Notes: a model not told the origin generated them from the letters alone. A DNA stretch of 10,616 bases from Cyclostephanos tholiformis (GCA_036939975.1 JALLPB010001228.1:1-10616), one strand, 5' to 3'. Shown: positions 1 to 9,725, counted from the stretch's first letter. A program made the numbers and translations.

Positions 1-10
1 GTTTTAGTGT

Positions 11-44
11 CTGGTGCTTAAACCCCGCTGGTGCTTAAACCCCG
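11..44. repeat. perfect 17-bp tandem repeat, two copies
   Basis: The unit ctggtgcttaaaccccg occurs at 11-27 and again at 28-44 with no mismatch and no spacer. It lies near the window edge, so more copies could lie outside. A recent duplication or the end of a longer satellite would both fit. Confidence 0.9.
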
Positions 45-314
45 ACTTCTACGGTCATCTCTCTGACGTCGGTCCCGCCTTCTCATCGACACCTCATCTC
101 ACTCTCACCTCAGATTTTTTAGGCACTCTCGTATCGTAGAAAATCGTAGATTGAGGTGCACACGATACGATTACAATACGAAACACGATGCCTCATAAAT
201 TTTCAATGCCGAGCATAATATCAGCACCGGTTCGTCTCAGATGGCTCAGCCAAGGAAGATGATCAATCCAATCTGAGTCATAGAGACACAATGCACGTCG
301 TTTGAGTGAATCGA

Positions 315-320
315 TATAAA
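315..320 (+). promoter_or_regulatory. possible TATA box for the 474-1268 gene
   Basis: The string tataaa, in the context gatataaattg, lies about 155 bases upstream of the ATG at 474. A box at this distance would leave a 5' UTR of roughly 120-130 bases containing the 383-436 short ORF. The match is to the motif only, and AT-rich flanks produce such strings by chance. Confidence 0.25.
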
Positions 321-473
321 TTGTAAGGGAAGAGCTTCGAGTGAATCACCATTCAGTTCGAAAATATCTACCACGAGTGAAAATGACGACGATGGTTTTG
401 GGGATAACGGCAGCTGGGATTATGATGATATTATGATATTTCGGTAGATTTTGTATCTCAAGACCACATCATT

Positions 474-1268
474 ATGGAATCGGCTGATAAAACCTGCGAT
501 GATAGGAAGTTGTCAGGCACTGATACACAATCACCTTTTCTTCGACAACAACCCGAAAATATGATTGAAAGACAATCTTTTGACCAGCCTACGCCGTCCA
601 TCAAAGAAAAAGGCGCCATCAAAATGGCTGAATTTCGATGCAACTGTTTGGAATCAATTATGCCTCTTACAGAAAGTGGTGCAATAAATCCGCAAGATAT
701 AGGTGGATCTATCGATCTCAAGAAACTCCCTGATGGGATAGCTACCAAGACATTGCCGGATGGCACTACCGTACTTGTTAACTATGAGCGATTGCTGCAA
801 ATTGAGGCCACGAAACGGATTTTTTTTCAACGGTCAGTGGAGAAATACGTAGAAATCACTGCAAAACTTCAAATGAGGCTTAGAGAGGCCGATGCACGAG
901 AAAAAGCAAATTTAGTTTCGCAAGCACGTGACAATATTCAGACTAATCACCACAGACAGTTGAATTTCGGCTTACCACATCCAAATCAATGGCTACAACA
1001 GCATTCCAAAACTAAAACAATTTGCCTTTCCTTAAAATGTTTATTGATAGCATCAATGCTGTGGCTGGCTTTTGTTAATGTCTCTGTCCATTCACTAGTC
1101 TTAAAGAAAATTATGGTGCAACAACTAATTGAGGAGAGACGACGGAAGAAGTCCTTCTCTTCTTTGGAAGAAACTACCGTGTTGTTAGATTCCATTCGTT
1201 TAAACGCAACAAATCTTACTAGTGTGGAGAGCACAATTACCACAAATCGTACCGTGAACAATTCTTGA
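474..1268 (+). CDS. hypothetical single-pass membrane protein with coiled-coil-like region
   Basis: I do not recognise this 264-residue protein. The ATG at 474 is the first in frame after a stop at 426-428, and the frame runs unbroken to TGA at 1266-1268 with no intron needed. Residues 1-50 are polar and probably disordered. Residues 84-99 contain two similar LPDG units (KKLPDG, KTLPDG). Residues about 103-150 are charged and helix-prone, suggesting a coiled coil. A hydrophobic span at about 184-210 is a good single transmembrane segment. It is followed by a basic patch (ERRRKK, 221-226) and a Ser/Thr/Asn-rich tail with three N-glycosylation sequons (N244, N247, N258). The sequons suggest the C terminus could be lumenal or extracellular, but basic residues on both sides leave topology undecided. 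The gene converges on TAF2 and is probably lineage-specific. The antisense frame at 986-1261 is judged a shadow. Confidence 0.62.
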   Translation: MESADKTCDDRKLSGTDTQSPFLRQQPENMIERQSFDQPTPSIKEKGAIKMAEFRCNCLESIMPLTESGAINPQDIGGSIDLKKLPDGIATKTLPDGTTVLVNYERLLQIEATKRIFFQRSVEKYVEITAKLQMRLREADAREKANLVSQARDNIQTNHHRQLNFGLPHPNQWLQQHSKTKTICLSLKCLLIASMLWLAFVNVSVHSLVLKKIMVQQLIEERRRKKSFSSLEETTVLLDSIRLNATNLTSVESTITTNRTVNNS

Positions 1269-1380
1269 GAAAGAGAAAAGAATCATGCAACAAAAGGGCA
1301 GTTCGAAAATGATTCTCAATTTGGCTTACAATTCAAAAAGCACAAAACGTCGTAAAACTAATCTTAGACTCAAAATTCTT

Positions 1381-4300
1381 CTATGCATCATCCCCAGCAC
1401 CGCTGCTTTTGACCATCAGTCGAATCTTTGTCACAGCAGAGCCTCCATCCGCTCCCTGAGACCGTCTCTGCTGGGCTGTGCTTGCTACCCATCCACCCAA
1501 TTTCCAAGCGTTATCTTTCTCCACAATAGGTAACGGCTGACCAGCTTCTGTTAGAGCGGAAGCTTTGGTGGACTTCAAGGCTTCACCGGCTAATTCCCCC
1601 CTCCACTTCTGCCGATCTATTTCACCTTCTACCACATTGATAAGCGGTTTTAATGCTTCATCCTCCAAGAGGGCGGCCTCCTTCTCTGATGCGGTAGTCT
1701 TCATTACATGGTTAAGTCCCATGGAGAAATATTGAGGGGTTCCTTCCATTGCAAGCAAAGTCTGAGTTCGTTTAAATTGAAAGCAATGACTAGGCCATAA
1801 CCTATGCCACAAAGCAACTAATGAACATCGCAAGCTACCGTCATGTGCGCAAACCCCCTTATGTTCGCAATGAGAATTTGTTGAAGGAGATAGTGATTCC
1901 CCGTTGATCGTTCGCCATAGCCTACTCGCAAATTTGGCAACTCTCACTATTGTGTGGCTATTGCAGGCCCCATCCTTACACAACAGGCGCAGTCCTGCAC
2001 GGGCACCATCATTGACAGCATTGGCTGCTGGATATAGTACGTCGGAAACAGTTAATAGAAGCGCACTCCCTTTATCTCCACCATAGCATGCACCCAGCGG
2101 CCCATTCATAAATCTCGTGCCCGATTCCCACAATCGATTCTGTCCACAAAAGCTTCCGACTCGTTGTAGTGAGCAAATCTTACCAGTGCATGCATCCATC
2201 ATGAGCAATGCGAGCGTTAGGCGGAGGCCAGGAGACATCATTGGTTCTTTCAACAGTGATATAATGAGTGAGCAAAATATCTTAAAATGAAAAATCATTA
2301 AGTAACAATAGAACTCTTACCAAGGATGCGGTCCAATATAAATTCCAAGCTAGTGAGAAGACCCAATGGCTCTTTTTTCGATTCATCGTTTCGATCAACA
2401 GCTAAGCAAAGACAAATTACGGACTGGGCCGCTGCAGCTCGAATGGCATCGCTTCGCACCAAATCATCATCGAAGATGTCTATGTAGAATTGAGAGGTCG
2501 CGGCTTTGTCCAATTCCTTTTCTTCAAGCTTGCGTTTTGGGGTAATCAAGGAGTCGTCGTCGCCGCCAGGAACAGGTGCAGGTGTAGTGATCTGCTTGAG
2601 AAGAGCCATCTGGCACAATGCCGTGATGGCGCATGGTGCTACACTATTACAGCATGCATCACCAATGCCACACACATCGGCTTTATTGGTTCTCGCACGC
2701 AGTCGAATGCGTTCTAAATCCCAGTCTAGCCAACCCAAACACAATTTCATCAAAGGTAGAATAGGATGATCTGATTTGGTATTTGATAGTCTAGCAGTTG
2801 TTGGTTCAAAGTCACACTGTGGGCGGACATGGATGTAGCAAAGAGCGAGTAACGCATCCGCAACAAGTGACACTGAAACGTAAGGGAAGTTAGACACATC
2901 TTCATCATTCGGGCCTACTATTCGTCTGGTGTAGAGTACCTCATCATCAAGCGCCTCGTCTTGCTTTTTTTTCAACTGCTCCTCTTCCTCTGGTAGAAGA
3001 AGGCTACCAACAGCAGCCTTATCACCAGATAGAAGTATGTCTTCCAGAAACTCCAGCACTCTTCCTGGCGTCATGCCATCTTGTGCGCGGATGGAAGCAA
3101 TCGCAGTAACGCAAGCAGAGCGGACTCGATACTCTTCGTCTTCTTCAACTTCAACCTCGTCCGCAAACTCGATTGCAGCTTTTCGCTCTTCTTTGTCTAA
3201 CAGCGCGTCAAGGTACTGATATCCACCATCCGAGGTGAAATCTCCTCCACTGGCTACTCCAGCAATATTCTTGTGAAGTAAAATGCGTCGAAAGTTATTA
3301 GGCATAACCACCCCATTGTAATAAAACCGCTCCCTAAAGTATTGAATGAGAAGGTCAAGACCTAGCCACGCACTGCCTCCAACGACGTCTCTCGATTCAG
3401 GTGCCTTGTTGTTTTGCCATTGGGCTATTGCGAGTGCTGCTTGTGCTCGCACTGCAGGGTTATGGGGCAAGTCACAGTGCAGCGCTACGGAACCACGGAG
3501 GCTGTTTAGGAGAATTTTTGTGGTGGATTAGTGAAACTGAGGAAGAGATATTGATGATGGATGACACGAGACAAGCTTACCAGTCCCCAAGCACCCGTAC
3601 GGGGAGTTCTGCAATTGGGACATCATGCACAGTATTTATTTTTGGCATCCCTTGAATTTTGAAAGGTCTCTCAGCCAAAGCTCTGATAGCTTCCACTTGC
3701 CCTGCAGCATCTCCATCGTGAAATAATTGCTCCGCTAAGCATGCGTCTTGTTGATAAATATTTAATCTACCGTTGTAGAGCCCTTGAGAATCCACTCTCA
3801 CCCAAAGCAGCGGTGTAAGATTGGTGATACGGATGAGTTCCAGAGCCTGAAATCCACCTCGGTGAAGTTGATCTTTAGTGAAAGCTGTTCCACTGTTATT
3901 AATACTGCCCAAATTTTCACCACTAGCCCCAGGGGCAGCATTTCCAGTTGTAGAGGAAGCTTCAGATACTCCACTTGCCGATTGCTGCTGCTTGGCTGTG
4001 CTTACTGGTCGCGCATGGAGAAACACTGGACCCCATTCCACCCTACTACCGTCTTCCGGGATGGTTTTGATGAACTCTCGACACTGTCCTGAAATCCAAA
4101 AAAGAAAAACAAAAAAGCATTTAGGAAAGGACGAACGAACAATTCCAAAAAATCGGTCGGTTGATGGCTCTCTCGGCACCGACCTTCATTTTCAATGACA
4201 CGAAGAGTAATTGGGCCTCCAAAAGCAGATCCGCCCTCTGCGATAACAGGTTCTGCAACAACATGCAGATGGGTTCCTTTTACCGACGCAGCACTTTGGG

Positions 4301-7300
4301 GTGCCGTTGATGCGGATTGCGCTGAAGAGCCATCGGCGGCCTCAATGTGTACGCCCACCCTCAAGTAGAGTCCGCATGAGCCACGAACATATGAGTTCGG
4401 GAAACCCTCCGGCGTTAGTTGGTCAGGACGACTATTATTTTCCCTTCCAACATCGACAAGATTGCCGCGGAGATAGGCTTCGTGAATTGGTCCTGACATT
4501 ACCCTGGATAGAATTCAGCAATTTAGACGAAAGCAACATGCTAATGAAGCGATCAACGAGCATGAACGCAACTCACCTCAGTGCACGAGTAAAAATAGCA
4601 TGTGTTATCGCCTGTTTTTTGATGATCTCGTCTACGCATACAACAAAGGGAGGACGCAATACTGCGAGATCGCTATCTAGACCATCAACCTTGTCATCCT
4701 CGGGCAACTTCAATTGAGAAAGACCGACATCTCTGAGAAAGGATGCAATAAATGCAGCACGAATGACCCGAGTGAAATGAGAAATACTACAACGTCCCTC
4801 GTAAACTCTGCTGAGAAGTAGAGCTTTAGTCGCTAGATACATCTGGCCTCCCATCGGATGGACAAATTCCAATGCTCCGCATCCCAAAGATGTGGACGAA
4901 GCACTGTTATGGGATAAGAATGTGGCCGACTGATGTGATCCCAGCCACCCCATCGATGGCAATGGAACAGACTTGTCTATCCTCTCCAATGCGTCGATGA
5001 AATCTTTCGCCTGCAGTTGTCCAACCATAAAGTCGTCGATTGCGCTCGTGTGCGTTTCCGTCCCATTGTTTGAAGAACGCCAAAGGTGGTCGTTTCCACG
5101 GTCCTCTGGAATGCAATTAGATTTCGTGCGCGACGTTAGCAAGATACCACATAAAAAATGACAGAATCATAGCCTGAGGTAAAGCGATAAATTTGGAAAG
5201 AATGAACTGAGCAATAACTCACCGATGGCAACTCCTCCACCAATAATTTCATCATTCTCAATATTGACAAGAGGCAAAAAGTCAAGGTTGGGAGAGTTCA
5301 AACCAGAGGATATGGCATATCGCCTCGTGTAAAAGAAAGATCCTTTCCCTCCGCCCTCTCCCATTGCACCATGGCCACGTTCGTACAAACTCATGAGAAA
5401 GGATTCAATCAATGCATGAAGATAGCCCTGACCTACATCGTCATTGGACCCCAGGGGCAATGCGGTGCGCACCCATCCGCGAATGGCATTCCTCGCCTGT
5501 AGACATTGGAGATATTTCCCCCCTTTGTAGTATGGCAGTCGCATCCCAGGCGGCGGCAAAAGCGTGCTATCCATAATGGCACCACCGAGAAAAGGGTTGC
5601 AACCCCCCACTTCCGGACACCCAACCATGTTGCCCCCGCAGCTATCTCCCGACCATTGCGCATGTGGGATCCATATTTGCGTGTACGAAGAAGTGCGATA
5701 TGAAGGCAAAGCCAATACGTCCCGCATAAGCGATAATGCGCGATTTGGAACTCCAAGAGTAGAGGCAAGGATAGTCCCTTCCAATTGTTTTCTATCGTGC
5801 AATTTTGCTGCGGATAATTCCGGACGAAGTTGACGCCGAGGATAATAACCAGTGTCAAGCAGTTTACCAAAGATGAATACATCATTAACATCCTCGTGAA
5901 TCCAACGTCGATCATCTCGCGGGGCAAAGTACAGTTGTCGAATGCCCTCTCCCAACTTATGTGCCATTTCACATAAAGAGAGAGGACGATGAGACGACAA
6001 AAAAGACGATTCATTCCTGTCAGCATCAACGGCATCATCACCATCGCCCATCGGAAACCTTCCTCTTCTCACTTCACTATCTGATTGGTCATTGTCGACC
6101 TCATCGCCGTCCTCATCATCGTCATCGTCATCCGGCGACAAGCGAAAATATTCCGGATCAAAAAGGGTGGCGAACGGACCAACAGCGAATCCGAGCGAGC
6201 GTGACGGAAACGGCAGCCACATAAGAGAAGAGAAGATGGATGTAACATATGTGGGGCGGATGAGGTTATGGTGCAACATGATTTGAGCCAAAATTTCCGA
6301 GTCGAGTTCAGAAAAATGTGATGAGGAGGAAGTATCCATGTCAGAGAATTGTGGGGTGGTACCAATGGTAATGGCTGACCCGTCGTCAGGATAAAAAAAG
6401 TCTTCGATGAATCTTGCATGACGTCGACCCAAGGTATCGGCGATGCCTCCCTCTAATCTTTTCCATGCCAATTCGGCTTCTGTCACTCCTTTTCTATACA
6501 ACGTCGCCGTCAGCCTCATTATGGCTTCGTTTTTCTCGTCGTTCATCGTATCCTGCTGCTTTCTCATCAATTGCATGAGGGCATCATCGTCGCCATCATT
6601 ATTATTCTTCCCGAGCTGAAGTAGTATCGGATGGGAGACCGACAGGTTATAACCAAAATCTTCGCCCGAAGCAACGGGCCACAATCCCTCATCTTTGATC
6701 GATGTTACCTTGATCAGTAGCTCGTGTGATGCTCGATGTTTGGGCGATGCGGAGTCTAGTGTCGGCAACCACGATCGAACGCCTTGATGATCGCCATGAG
6801 TGCCGCTTGTGGTGTATACATGGGGGGTAGAAAGACTCGAATGATTATTCATGGCCGGATCTCCCGCTTTCCACGAGTGAGGAGCGATAAAGTTGATCCC
6901 ACCTAAGTGCAGGCGGCGATTGACGAGAGTGGAGAAGGACGAGGGGCGGGACATCGAAAATCGAACAATTATCTTCATTGCAGCGGAGAGGGGCCATATT
7001 TTTTTCTTTCTCTCATCCTCATCATTGTTGGTGGCATTCTTATCGTCCTTGGATGATGGAGGCGCCGATGAAGTGGACAAAGTTGCAGTAGCTTCCGCCA
7101 ATGATTTGGCCACCTGATCGAAACGTACATCCCTCCGCTTATGGCATCTGTGGCGAATCATGTATGCGTTTGCCTTGTTTTCCATCACCCCCCGCGCCGT
7201 TTCGCCGGCGGGAGCAGCGGTAGTTGTAGCATCACCTTGCAAATCATTCTTCCAACATTGATAGGCCTCTGCTTCCGAATCTGGCGGCCGAAGATGAATA

Positions 7301-8343
7301 TGATGATGATCCACATCCGTTGTGGAAGGAGATATGGTAATTCGCAATTCTCCTAAGGCGCTCGATATACTTGCAGCGCGCAGACTATAAGTCATGCCCT
7401 TCGTCCCTCGGGTGGCGTGTGCGTCCGCTTCGTATCGACGCGTTTTCGTTTCTGTCGTCGTTTTCGTCCTTTGCTGCTTCGAACCCTCTTCCATCGTAGC
7501 GGCGCCATATCCATTTAGCTTTTCACCACCACCACCACTTCTTCCCTCGTCCTCGGCTGAATTCAATCCGACATCACCAGTGGGGCTGGTAGTCGCGAGG
7601 GAGGCACTTGTCATGAAAATGCTGAGAGGATCAAGATGCGCGAATGTGATTGAGCGTTCGGGTAGGGGATGCAAGCGATGTTGCCGTTGCAGTTTTTGAT
7701 TTTTATTGATGGTTTCATCGACTTTGGCAAAAGAGGAGCTTGTTGTCGCGGTCGGTGTCTCCTCCTTGTCAACGTCCATATCGTCGTTATTTCGTTCCTC
7801 CCTCGTCGTCGATGTCGTCGACACCGCTGGACGGGAATCAACGCCAGCGCAAAAGATATCAACGGAATCCACTCGACAGCATCCATCGCGCAGGTGAAAT
7901 GCTAATTCGATGTTCGACTTGCCATCCCCATCGAGGGGGGTGGAGCCTACGGTGGCGCATCCGTTCCTTGTCTTCGACGACGCACCGTCGTTGACATGAC
8001 CCTCATTTTCGCGCTCGCGATTTTTTCCGGATTCATTTGCATTAGGATCGACGGAATCATCGGAGGCTCCCTTGGTAGTAGTAGCGCCATTACTATCGTT
8101 ATTATCATTGTCATCGGACTTGGCATCCATCGCGACAACGTACATGGCGGTTTCCCCCTGATATCCCCATCCCCTCGCGCGATCGTATGCCAACGAGAGG
8201 GACGTGCGCTGATGTAGGAGCTTGATTTTGAACGACGGAAAGAACAATTGTCTGTTCCCACCAGTTATATTTGACGATGCGGCGACTGATACCGATGCCA
8301 TTGGCGTCGTGCCCGTGCCGTTGTTACCTTTGTCGGCCGCCAT
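1381..8343 (-). CDS. TAF2: TAF2, transcription initiation factor TFIID subunit 2 (six exons)
   Basis: TAF2 is the large M1-aminopeptidase-like subunit of TFIID that contacts promoter DNA around the initiator and binds TAF8; it acts in the nucleus and has no peptidase activity. Exons on the minus strand are 8343-5223, 5105-4577, 4503-4184, 4088-3581, 3501-2321 and 2246-1381. Codon phase matches at every junction, giving about 2,174 residues. Family signatures in order: an N-terminal beta domain (about 33-70, 144-165, 227-245); RSWLPTLDSAS (523-533); IGFAVGPF-like LGFAVGPF (717-724); MYLATKALLLSRV (1129-1141); GLYLRVGVHIE in exon 3; PLLWVRVD (1416-1423); QVEAIRALAERP (1454-1465); and the HEAT-like start NPAVRAQAALAIAQW (1507-1521) followed by GLDLLIQYFRERFYYN. 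No HEXXH zinc motif is present, as expected for TAF2. Human TAF2 is about 1,200 residues. The excess is mostly low-complexity inserts in exon 1 and the long C-terminal part. The ATG at 8343 opens the long frame. Exon borders are inferred without cDNA. Confidence 0.93.
2247..2320 (-). other. TAF2 intron 5
   Basis: The donor GTAAGA at 2320 is good. The acceptor TTGAAAG ending at 2247 has a poor pyrimidine tract but is the AG that keeps the frame (phase 1, split codon GAA, Glu1887). An earlier AG (TTTTAAG, about 2281) would shift the frame. The length is 74 bases. Confidence 0.78.
3502..3580 (-). other. TAF2 intron 4
   Basis: The donor GTAAGC at 3580 and acceptor CTAAACAG ending at 3502 give a 79-base intron in phase 2. 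The split codon becomes TGC (Cys1493). A CACTAAT string fits a branch site. Confidence 0.87.
4089..4183 (-). other. TAF2 intron 3
   Basis: The acceptor TTTCAG, ending at 4089 after a T-rich tract, is strong. The donor GTCGGT at 4183 is weak but keeps phase 1 and rebuilds a Gly codon (Gly1324) inside the conserved segment ITLRVIENE-GQCREF. A second GT four bases downstream gives no matching phase with this acceptor. The length is 95 bases. Confidence 0.78.
4504..4576 (-). other. TAF2 intron 2
   Basis: The donor GTGAGT at 4576 and acceptor TATCCAG ending at 4504 give a 73-base intron in phase 2. The split codon becomes AGG (Arg1217). An unspliced read meets TGA at 4575-4573. Confidence 0.88.
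5106..5222 (-). other. TAF2 intron 1
   Basis: The donor GTGAGT at 5222 and acceptor TTCCAG ending at 5106 give a 117-base intron in phase 1. The split codon becomes GAG (Glu1041). A CTAAC string in the intron's 3' part (TTGCTAACGTCG) fits a branch site. Without splicing, the exon 1 frame stops at 5167. Confidence 0.88.
6088..6132 (-). repeat. Asp-rich triplet repeat within TAF2 exon 1
   Basis: Imperfect GAT/GAC triplets encode residues 738-752, a nearly pure acidic run beginning with six Asp. It lies directly after the conserved LGFAVGPF block, so it is an insert in a loop rather than in the core fold. Similar Asn/Asp and Ser/Thr tracts occur at residues about 76-125, 180-210, 430-445 and 579-587. 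Confidence 0.85.
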
Positions 8344-8591
8344 GAGTCTGATCGTCTGATGTCTTATCGTCTGATCGACTCCTTAAATATGGGTCGGAAG
8401 TCGAAGTATTTTATCTACTTATGTATCAGAGTACGTATTTTCCCTACGATAGCTAAAAAATAATGGAGTTGAGGGACTAGCAGTGGTTTCTTTCTTGGTC
8501 TAAATGTAGTCTAATTTATGAAGTAACATCAATAAAAAGCAAAACAGGCTAGGACAAAAGCAATCATTCAGAATCAACCGTTCGTGATGTC
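8344..8591. promoter_or_regulatory. TAF2 5' flank and putative promoter region
   Basis: No gene is seen in these 248 bases. Reading toward TAF2 on the minus strand, a TATTTAA string at 8389-8383 lies 40 bases before the ATG and might be a TATA-like element, but it would leave almost no 5' UTR. The 10-mer atcgtctgat occurs twice, at 8351-8360 and 8366-8375, between that string and the start codon. The remainder is AT-rich and also has to hold the 3' end of the decayed gene that stops at 8592. Confidence 0.35.
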
Positions 8592-9326
8592 TCAGTTTTG
8601 TGCAGTAACAGTTACCGCCTCCTTCTCTAACTGCTCCACCGTCAACACCCTGAAGGTTTCAACAGCAACAAATTGAAGGTGCACAACAATATCAGGATCA
8701 CGAGTACCATCAATGTTCATGCGTCCTAGGATTCTGCATGTATTCCCTGTTGGAATGAACTCATGTGCTGATTGATCAACCAGTCCAGAGCACTTGAGAG
8801 GAAGCTTGATGATCTGAACATCATTGGAAAAAATGATTCCATTTAATGGCCTCTCGTTTTTCTTGAATCATCCCAAGCTTGATGGTGAGCAGAGACCCGG
8901 CTGCTGTCTCCATCGTAGGGAATGCCCCATGCCATCCGCAAGCGCTTGGTTGCAAAGAAGGATGAGAACACCCCTCTCTGGATGTGGATGCTCATGCCAT
9001 CCTGGGCCAATGTGTCATTGAGCCTGAGAGCACCTGCTCCTAATCAGATGTAATGGGTGGAATCTTCAAGGACAGTACAAATGATGTATGGATTCCTGCT
9101 GGCGGTTGAGTAGAGAGCCATTTTTTCTTCAACACACTGGCTCCCTGGAGAAGATCAATGAGGTCATCCACATTGTCACTCTTCTTGGCGGGCACTTTCT
9201 TGGCAGCAGCGGCGGCAAATTTTGCTTTGGGTGGCATGTCAGGCAGGTCATTGTCATCATTGTCCTCTCCTTCCGAAGAGTCATCAATGCTCTCTCCTTC
9301 CTTGTCATCATCATCGGTGGTGACAG

Positions 9327-9403
9327 CTGTAGCTTCAGCGGATTTTTGCGGTATTGTTAGGAGGGTGTACATGACAAAACACAAAGAAAGACAAAGAACT
9401 TAC
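9327..9403 (-). other. intron remnant in the decayed gene
   Basis: The donor GTAAGT is the strongest possible consensus and a CTAAC branch-like site lies at 9360-9356, 20-30 bases before two candidate acceptors (AG ending at 9333 or 9327). Either acceptor preserves the same downstream frame. This architecture matches the TAF2 introns and shows that the sequence was once a spliced nuclear gene. Confidence 0.65.
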
Positions 9404-9513
9404 TTTCTCATTGGCCTCCTAGCTCTCTCTCTCGACAAAGATCAGCAGCGACATTCCAGTAGTTGTCAAGGAAGTTGAGTTTGCTCCTTGCGGCAAAGCG
9501 CTTGCACTTGGGG

Positions 9514-9565
9514 TTGACTTGATTGGCTTCGATGTAGCCTTACAGTTGTTGATGTCAATATAGCC
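9514..9565 (-). repeat. two adjacent diverged copies of a 26-bp unit at a frame break
   Basis: Reading the minus strand, 9565-9540 encodes GYIDINN and 9539-9514, directly adjacent, encodes GYIEANQ in a different frame. The two 26-base units agree at 15 positions, and the first two codon differences (TAT/TAC, ATT/ATC) are synonymous. Since 26 is not a multiple of three, the extra copy explains the shift between segments a and b of the decayed gene. Confidence 0.55.
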
Positions 9566-9688
9566 TTTGTTGACATACTCTTGGAATGCTTCTGTGTCCA
9601 CTTTGCCCCAGCATGCAACAGTCTCCTTTGTGCCAGTTGGACTTGACATTGTTAGGTGAATTATTTCAAGAGAGCTTGTGGCACTGCC

Positions 9689-9725
9689 CTCAGAAAAAAA
9701 TGCATCTGCTCTCAGAAAAAAATGC
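9689..9725. repeat. 15-bp direct repeat upstream of the decayed gene
   Basis: The string ctcagaaaaaaatgc occurs at 9689-9703 and 9711-9725, a 22-base period. It lies between the decayed gene's start codon and the MITE-like element. It may be a local duplication in the former promoter. Confidence 0.75.

Larger units (their letters stand above)
1..473. other. non-coding flank upstream of the 474-1268 gene
   Basis: No supported gene lies here. Besides the 17-bp tandem repeat, I see a pyrimidine-rich stretch (about 80-112), a 9-bp inverted repeat (tcgtatcgt at 129-137 against acgatacga at 162-170), and two short ORFs that could act as upstream ORFs if they fall in the 5' UTR. One runs 188-262 (24 codons) and the other 383-436 (17 codons, ending 37 bases before the main ATG). 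A separate acidic open frame covers 310-447 and ends in TAG. It has no start codon of its own near its 5' end and could be a terminal exon of an unseen upstream gene. None of these is proven. Confidence 0.5.
8592..9649 (-). pseudogene. degenerate two-exon gene of unrecognised family
   Basis: Coding-like sequence runs through this span but no single frame carries it. Segment a starts at ATG 9649 (MSSPTGTKETVACWGKVD) and reads to about 9540. Segment b, in another frame, covers about 9539-9404 (KCKRFAARSKLNFLDNYW) and has a TGA at 9410-9408 after a GAGAGAGAGAG tract. Donor GTAAGT at 9403, CTAAC at 9360-9356 and an acceptor at 9333 or 9327 define an intron of 71-77 bases whose phase fits segment b. 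Segment c (to about 9121) has an Asp/Glu run, then PPKAKFAAAAAKK and DDLIDLLQGASVLKKKW. Segment d begins at a run of six A (9126-9121), has TGA at 9046-9044, and includes ALRLNDTLAQDG and GVFSSFFATKRLRMAWG. Segment e (about 8866-8592) includes VQIIKLPLKCSGLVDQ and VAVETFRVLTVEQLEKEA, ending TGA. Donor-like sites do not explain the breaks. I do not recognise the family. Sequencing errors or a very unusual live gene are alternatives. Confidence 0.7.

Noticed and set aside
986..1261. Minus-strand 91-residue frame opposite the membrane-protein gene.
   Set aside because: It lies wholly antisense to a longer and better supported frame and shows no recognisable feature.
1285..1533. Plus-strand 82-residue frame between the two convergent genes.
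   Set aside because: More than half overlaps the TAF2 last exon on the other strand, and its composition is not protein-like.
5433..6044. Minus-strand 203-residue frame within TAF2 exon 1.
   Set aside because: It is an alternative frame of a region whose main frame encodes conserved TAF2 sequence.
8173..8343. Active M1-family aminopeptidase suggested by the domain architecture of the large minus-strand protein.
   Set aside because: No HEXXH zinc-binding motif is present anywhere in the conceptual protein, and the conserved blocks are those of TAF2.
9515..9549. A tiny intron of about 26 bases (GTAAGG to CAAG) that would restore the frame between segments a and b of the decayed gene.
   Set aside because: It is far shorter than every other intron in the window (71-117 bases), has no branch site, and the region is better explained by the duplicated 26-bp unit.
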